Below are positions 57,920 to 64,000 of a stretch of DNA of 64,000 nucleotides, in pieces. This DNA comes from Pictodentalium vernedei (Eukaryota; Mollusca; Scaphopoda; Dentaliida; Dentaliidae). Made by a program: the position numbers and the translations under genes. The notes beneath the pieces are model-generated. The model did no database searches. It had not been told where the DNA came from and saw nothing but the letters and a program-made list of their open reading frames with translations. The DNA lies in the NCBI GenBank assembly GCA_031216915.1, contig CM062289.1, positions 25,377,533 to 25,441,532 on the forward strand, written 5' to 3'. Numbering within the stretch: position 1 is the stretch's first letter; every line of letters begins with the position of its first letter.

Positions 57920-58237
57920 TACAGTTAAAACTAGAAGTTCTGTCATGAACTGTGCGCTTATCTAGGCTTAATTGCGCGTGGGAATTGCGCGCAATTGACA
58001 TATCGAATGGCATCCAAAGTACGGCAGGTTCTCCTGGTTACTCATAGCAAACATAGGCAATGTTTCTGCCAATGGACCTCCGGGTTACCCGGAAGTCCAT
58101 TGGCTGAAACATTGCTTGTGCACAGGCCATATGTACATAATTTGCTTGCCTTACTATGGTCATAACGCGTAGATTAACGCACAGATCGACGAGCTATTTG
58201 TGCGCATTTCAGGACAGGACTTCTAGTTTTAACTGTA
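57920..58237 (-). mobile_element. MITE family D, copy 3, inside giant element 2
   Basis: TA, CAGTTAAAACTAGAAGTTCT, to GGACTTCTAGTTTTAACTG, TA. Removing it with one TA restores GGAGCTATAAAGGCCATGGG, the exact sequence of the neighbouring 83-bp repeat units, proving a TA duplication. Confidence 0.95.
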
Positions 58238-58975
58238 TAAAGGCCATGGGAAAGTCTAGATACAAGGAACTGAACAGGCACTAGGAACCATAACTGTCTT
58301 CAGTAGCAACATTGGAGCTATAAAGACCATGGGAAGGTCTTGATACAAGTTTCTGAACAGACACTAGGGACCATAACTGTCTTCAGTAGCGATCTTGGAG
58401 CTATAAAGACCATGGGAAGGTCTTGATACAAGTAACTGAACAGACACTAGGGACCATAACTGTCTTCAGTAGCGATCTCGGAGCTATAAAGGGCATGGGA
58501 AGGTCTAGATACAAGGAACTGAACAGACACTAGGGACCATAACTGTCTTCAGTAGCGATCTCGGAGCTATAAAGGCCATGGGAAGGTCTAGATACAAGGA
58601 ACTGAACAGACACAGGGACCATAACTGTCTTCAGTAGCGATCTCGGAGCTATAAAGGCCATGGGAAGGTCTAGATACAAGGAACTGAACAGACACAGGGA
58701 CCATAACTGTCTTCAGTAGCGATCTCGGAGCTATAAAGGCCATGGAAAAGTCTAGATACAAGTAACTGAACAGACACTAGGAACCATAACTGTCTTCAGT
58801 AGCGATCTCGGAGCTATAAAGGCCATGGGAAGGTCTAGACACAAATAACTGAACAGACACTAGGGACCATAACTGTCTTCAGTAGCGATCTCGGAGCTAT
58901 AAAGGCCATGGGAAGGTCTAGATACAAGGAACTGATCAGATACTAGGAACCATAACTGTCTTCAGATAGATATCC
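58238..58975 (-). repeat. 83-bp tandem repeat, ~9 copies, right arm only
   Basis: The unit contains GGAGCTATAAAGGCCATGGG, then AACTGAACAGACACTAGG and ACTGTCTTCAGTAGCGATCT. Each left-arm unit holds this segment once in inverse, so the amplification is private to the right arm. Confidence 0.92.
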
Positions 58976-59939
58976 TCAGATAAGTATCCTCTAAAAGGTA
59001 AACACAAAATGTATCCTCCAAAGGTATCCTCTGGGACTACATCACCATTTCATAGGTATCCCCCAATATTGAGATGAGGATAAGAGTCGTAAGAGGAGTC
59101 ACTCATTCGAGTAATTATGGCTTATTTTCTCGATTAGTTTCGTGCCATTCGAGCAATGCTTGTTCCAGTTACTAATCGATGGCTTATTTACTGAATAAGA
59201 TTCGAGCCATTCGAGCAATATCTGTTCCTGTTCGATTGCCGCTTGGCCTTGGGAATCATATATGACTTCGTTATACACAGAGGATATGCACAGATTACCG
59301 GAAATTAAGCAATCTGACTTGTTATTATAAGACTTGGTTGAGGTCAGAGGCTGGGACGGAGACAGCTGAGACTATATAGGCAGCTAATATAGGAATCCGA
59401 ACTCGATAAAAATGGAAGTGTCCGAACCCACAAACTACTCCAGTTCAATCGAACTTACCCTCAGGAGACATCTCGATCCTATAGCACAACGTGCTACTAG
59501 TATAGGCCCAAAATGGGTAAATCCAAACAAAATAAAGTCCGTTTAGGCAGTTTTCGGGTGTTTGGAGGGATTGTCAGGTTGTTTATGGTAATTGGATTTA
59601 CTCCTATTCAATCGAAAATACCCTGCAAACATGCTCCCTGTGCTGCTGTTGGGATTTCGGTTACATAGCAACCATGTGCTTCCTTAGAAACCAAGATGGT
59701 GGCTTCCAATATACAAAATAGATGACGTTAACACGCGTTACCATAACAACATGCGCTACGCATGCGCACTAAGACCACATATCACTATGGGGATTACGTC
59801 ACAAGATGGCCGCTCACGCGGGCTACCAGGGCAACCAAACACAACGTACCTGGGCCACGTGATATGACGTCACTTCCAAGGTCCACCACTAAGTCCATCC
59901 AATGGGGCCCGGTCGAGCACATGATCTACTACTGATGCT

Positions 59940-60710
59940 CTTCAATTTCGAGGCATTTTTCTGGGGGCCATCTTGGATATTCACTGACTAAATTGTTTTT
60001 ATCATACGCAGAAAAAATGTCCAAAATACTATCCATTTACATTTTTTCCGGAAACATCGTACATGTTGAGATAGTGTAACTTGTCCATTACATAAGAGGA
60101 ATAATTGGAAACGCACTGGCAGCCATCTTGTTTTCCACATCGGGTTTCGATGGTGCATGTTCACGCTGGATATTAGCGTAGAATAATTTTCGATCAATTT
60201 AACATCTAAAAGTTTAAAGGTTTCTAACTTTCTATCATGATTTTATAAATCTTTTTGCGAAAATGTGTCGAAAAACTCGATTTTCTTCTATTTAGAGTCA
60301 TTTTTCTGGCGGCCATCTTGGATATTCACTACCTGATTGATTTATCATATGTAGAAAAAGTGTCCAAAATACTATACAAATGATTCATGTGCCATGTATC
60401 AAATATTTTTCCGCAATCATCGTACAACTTGAGATAGTGTAAACTTATCCATAACATAAGCAGGATAATTGAAAACGGGTTGTTGCACTGGCTGTCATCT
60501 TGTTTTCCACATCAGCTTTTGATGGTGCATGTTCATGCTGTGTATTATCGGAGAATAATTGGCAATCAATTTAATATCCAAACGTTTACAGGTTTCCATT
60601 TTTTATCATGATTGTATAAGTTTTTTGTGAAAAAGTGTCGAAAAACTCGATGTTTGTCTATTTTGAGGTATATTTTGGTGGCCATCTTGGATTTTCACTT
60701 ACTTGATTGA
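59940..60710 (-). repeat. ~350-370-bp repeats in right arm, near terminus
   Basis: GGCCATCTTGGATATTCACT recurs near 59966, 60311 and (variant) 60679. The left arm has two inverse counterparts near 54665 and 55018. Confidence 0.8.
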
Positions 60711-60986
60711 TATTATTATACGGGGAAAGGTATCAGAAATACGAATAAGTTAATTCCCGTTCCTTATCTCATATAGTTTTTCCGTAATGGAGAAAAATTA
60801 GTGATGATGTAAAATCTCGAAATTGATTCACAATCATGGGCGTCATCTTGGATTATGTCATATCCGGCCAGGATGATTTCTTGTTAACATCTGAAAATCT
60901 ACTCTCGAGATGTCCAGGTACATGAAAAAAACCGGTCTCGTTCGGTCCTGGGGGGTCCCATAGGGGTGTACCTAGCTGCCCGACTA

Positions 60987-61493
60987 TACTGTTAATATAA
61001 ATTTGAAATGATTGGACAAGTGTGTTATTTGTTATATCGTCGGAGACCTATTCAAATTTCCATCATCATTTTTGGCTTTTGAACTCATTTTCGTTTCTTA
61101 TTCTATATTTAAAATTCTGTAGTGTGAATTTTTTTTCAAAACTAGTAAATTTCTGCCAGCAGAATAAATCTCTGCGGTTACTTATTTTGGTTGGCGCGGA
61201 CGTGAGGGAGGAAGCATTCAGGGATAGAATCTTTCTTCACGAGTAATGGGGAGTTATTCACATCAACTCGCCATTCATGAAAAATAATGGAGACTCCAAA
61301 CAAAAGATAAAGTCGCAGGTGTATTTTAAGAATTTCAAAATCTGAGGCCTGAAATGAGGCCGAAAATATAAGCTAAAGAAAGACACGCACAACTAGCATC
61401 GATCGCATCGGCGGCTAAATTTGAAATAAAATATGGAGCTGAACAATTTCATTATCATGACGAAAAAATTGAAGTGACGTATAGATATAGAAC
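60987..61493. other. Non-coding stretch
   Basis: Contains a relative of the dispersed family seen at 49900 and 50890 (near 61320-61430). No gene seen. Confidence 0.4.
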
Positions 61494-61628
61494 ATACCCG
61501 TAGTAGCTTGGTGTACCAAATGTTCACCACGTGTGGTGAAGTGGTGTTAACCGCGAGCCTTTGGCATGTGGTTAACACCACTTCACCACACGTGGTGAAC
61601 ATTTGGTACACCAAGCTACTTTGGGTAT
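61494..61628. repeat. 135-bp palindrome, perfect 51-bp arms
   Basis: AGTAGCTTGGTGTACCAAAT, GTTCACCACGTGTGGTGAAG and TGGTGTTAACC face their exact inverse across a 17-nt loop, GCGAGCCTTTGGCATGT. The arms hold nested CACGTG. Confidence 0.95.
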
Positions 61629-62110
61629 ATTTTATTTATACCATGATCGTCAGATTATTTTAAAAGTCGCTATTATTTTTCTCGATTTTACTGAACAGTA
61701 GACGTACTGGTACATACAGAATCTGTTTTATTTACATGCGCATCGGTGGGCAGTACTTCCTCTGTCAATTTTATCGCCAAAACGAAATGGAGAAAGGTAC
61801 TGAGCCCTTTTCGTTTTAATAACATAATAACATACTACGTCGAGTTATGGATGCTTTATTAACATGAGACAATGTACATTTGTTAACTTTTGGCATGTTA
61901 TGAGGTAAACCCATTTAAAAACGTAATAAATAATTGCAACTTTCATTTCATTCTTCGCGATGCGACGTGCGATAAATTTTGGACAAGTTTGCATTCAGGT
62001 CTACGCCACCAAAGGTCAACTTGGATGTAGTTCTACTATAGATGTAAATTTTTACTTTTGAAATCCAATTGCTGGCGTATTCACCACAGTTGGTGTGTAA
62101 AGCTAACATT
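61494..62110 (+). repeat. Element G, copy 1
   Basis: Palindrome plus downstream sequence (AACATAATAACATACTACGT, GAGTTATGGATGCTTTATTA, GACAAGTTTGCATTCAGGT) repeated at 63409 with moderate divergence. Non-coding. Confidence 0.8.
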
Positions 62111-63408
62111 TTATGTCATAGGCTTTTTATATATTAGTACTACTAATTTTATTAGGTCTACAAGTTTTATGAAAATTGGCCTAAATTTATTTTTTTACGT
62201 TGACTTGAATAATGCCACCAGAAATTTCGACCATAACCGTTGATAATTTCCGAAGTGGGTACAACAGTTTTAAGTATGGTGTTTTTGAGAATTTATTCTC
62301 CAAATTTCGAGACTGGAACTTGGTTCCTTAGTTGATATAGAGAATGACCGTTTGTTTCTGTCTATTTCTTAAGTTATGAACCCCCAAAAACATAGGCCAA
62401 ACTGTGTAATGGGTGGTTCATAACGCAAGAAATAGGCAGAAAAAAATGATAATTTCTCATAATTAAACTTAAGGGGCAACAAATGTAAACACCCTCTCCT
62501 TTGCGGAGTTAAAAGAAAGAGGTCGTATCATGCTTCCTAGTAAAAACTGAATAAAAAAGGCATAGTTTTCTAAAATTCTGTTTGAAATAACGATACATTT
62601 CACTGAAACATGTTCTTGTGTCATTAAAAATTTTATTGACCAATGAATTCCGTAAGTTAAAAGGAACGTCATAGGCCACGCCTACACAAAACTTCAATCT
62701 CCTTTTCCACTTGACGGGGTTGGGGTGGGGGGTCTTGGGGGGGGGCTGTCATTCAAAGCAAAGGGTTAAAAGGTTAAATTTAATTCTGATTTGACCATTT
62801 ACTGAGAAACTGAAAATACAGTTTGTAAATGTGGAGTTCGATGTAAACCCAGATGACATGAAGTTGGTTAAAGTTTATATCAGGAAGAGTTCATTGGGGC
62901 TATTTGGAAATTGGAAAGTTATGTTCGCGTGAGTTTCATTTGTGGATTAATATGACCTGCAGATGATCACCTATTGCGTATAAACAAATTGGACATGGAA
63001 TGAAAAGTGTGATAAGGATTTCATTGTTTATTAAATTTTATTTTGAAAGTCTTTTTAATATGATGAGATAAATATTAATTACTTTTCATGTTGAAAGAAT
63101 ATGAGCGCACAGGGGTTCTTTTCCATTCAAGCTGTGCAATGTAATTTTTGAGACAGACACCGAGGAGCATGGATTAGAGCAGGGCAAAATCGGTTTTTTA
63201 GGGTTCATTGTGTTATGAAAAGAAAAAAAAGAAAAACTTTAGCCAATCTTTTTGCCTGAAAATGTATCAACAGAAAAAACAGAAAAAATGTTTAACTATA
63301 TTAAAAGATGGAGAAAAAAGAAAGAACTGATGCAGTTTTAGATTTAGTTCGGAAATCAAAATCTAATTCCACAATATTCAATGCGGTATAGTCGTTTGCC
63401 AATAGAAT
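62111..63408. other. Non-coding stretch with a hairpin and G-rich tract
   Basis: CTATTTCTTAAGTTATGAAC near 62367 pairs with GTTCATAACGCAAGAAATAG near 62411-62430. A G-rich run lies at 62716-62747. No gene seen. Confidence 0.5.
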
Positions 63409-64000
63409 ATACCCATAGTAGCTTGGCGTACCGAATGTTCACAACGAGTGGTGAAGTGGTGGCTACTGTGTGCCTTTGGTGAGTGGTTAATACCACTTCA
63501 CCATGAGTGGTGAACATTTGGTTCTTTGGGTATATTTTAATTATACCCTGATCGTCAGCTTGTTAAGAGATTAAATGTCGAATAATACAATATTCAATTT
63601 TAAATTCTAAGCAACACCCGAATACACGTGCAAAACTGTTTTTTTTTTCGTTTTTTTTTTTTTTACTTGAGTACCGATGAGCAATACTTCCGCTATCAAT
63701 TTTATCGATGAAACGAAATGGAAAGAGAGACGCGCAAATCACGGGGCCTTTTTCATTTTAATAACATAATAACATACTATTTCGAGTTATGGATGCTTTA
63801 TTAACATGAGATAATGCATGTTTGTTAATTTTTCTTATTTTATTAGCTAAACTAATTTAAAAACATAACATGTAATTGCCGCTTTCATTTCACTTTTCCT
63901 GAGGGGATGAGTGATACATTTAGACAAGTTTGCATTCAGGTTGAGGTTACCGAAGGTCAGCTTGGATGTATTTCTACTGCAGGTGTAAATTTTAATTATT
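63409..64000 (+). repeat. Element G, copy 2, runs past window end
   Basis: The same order as 61494 about 1,915 bp further on. Its palindrome (63409-63532) is eroded: several mismatches, and the right arm is shortened (GTGAACATTTGGTTCTTTGG). Confidence 0.8.

Larger units (their letters stand above)
54420..60986. mobile_element. Foldback-type giant element 2, TA-flanked
   Basis: Terminal GTCGGGCAGCTAGG at 54422 is matched in inverse ending at 60984, each bordered by TA. Pairing continues inward for about 3 kb per arm: ACCGAACGAGACCGGT, TCTCGAGAGTAGATTTTCAG, the CCAAGATGGCCGCC blocks, and units with CTCGAACGA and TGTCCTATGATTAGCTTCT. The centre lies near 57300-57480. Arms differ in unit number, so it is an imperfect foldback. 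No transposase frame is present. A family D MITE sits in the right arm. Confidence 0.85.

Overview
The window looks like intergenic and intronic DNA from an invertebrate animal, most likely marine, though the species cannot be fixed from the sequence. Three things point there: a spliced CYP2-clan cytochrome P450 with animal intron positions; SINEs with tRNA- and 5S rRNA-derived heads; and a mix of LINE clades (Jockey-like, Tx1/L1-like, CR1-like carrying a 2A peptide, and one unassigned) plus a Crypton relic. I recognise one host gene, the 3' end of a P450 on the minus strand (last two exons, 21399-24353). No retrovirus, LTR element or Polinton was recognised. Almost all other long open frames are transposon relics or read through minisatellites.

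Layout. 1-1213: degenerate Jockey-type LINE and a 222-bp tandem duplication. 2228-5500: two decayed coding-like tracts of unknown family flanking an 18-bp minisatellite. 5818-9558: two copies of TTAA-flanked MITE family A, a 45-bp minisatellite and palindromes. 10046-16895: a 6.85-kb foldback-type element whose two arms are arrays of a ~353-bp unit in opposite orientation. 17447-18716: a MITE with one arm amplified into ~16 copies of a 52-bp unit. 19319-21079: MITE B, a 160-bp palindrome, a 36-bp minisatellite and a SINE. 21399-24353: P450 exons, with an intron packed with MITEs. 25609-28540: MITEs and a LINE scrap. 29126-33578: Tx1-like LINE whose reverse transcriptase contains two in-frame tandem expansions. 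33738-34543: element F, nearly identical to 50130-50873. 34720-36832 and 43567-43820: a ~200-bp satellite split by a nearly intact CR1-like LINE. 44500-53534: SINEs, MITEs, a degenerate LINE and palindromes. 52941-54419: Crypton relic split by a SINE. 54420-60986: a second giant foldback element inserted at TA. 61494-64000: a tandemly duplicated palindrome-bearing repeat.

Dominant theme. About twenty near-perfect palindromes (50-170 bp) occur, mostly as cores of small TTAA- or TA-flanked elements. Different MITE families share a hairpin core, and many cores carry facing CCAAT/ATTGG boxes. Several insertions sit inside recognisable sequence, so target-site duplications and insertion order can be read directly. 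All boundaries were read by eye; copy identities and family names need alignment to confirm.
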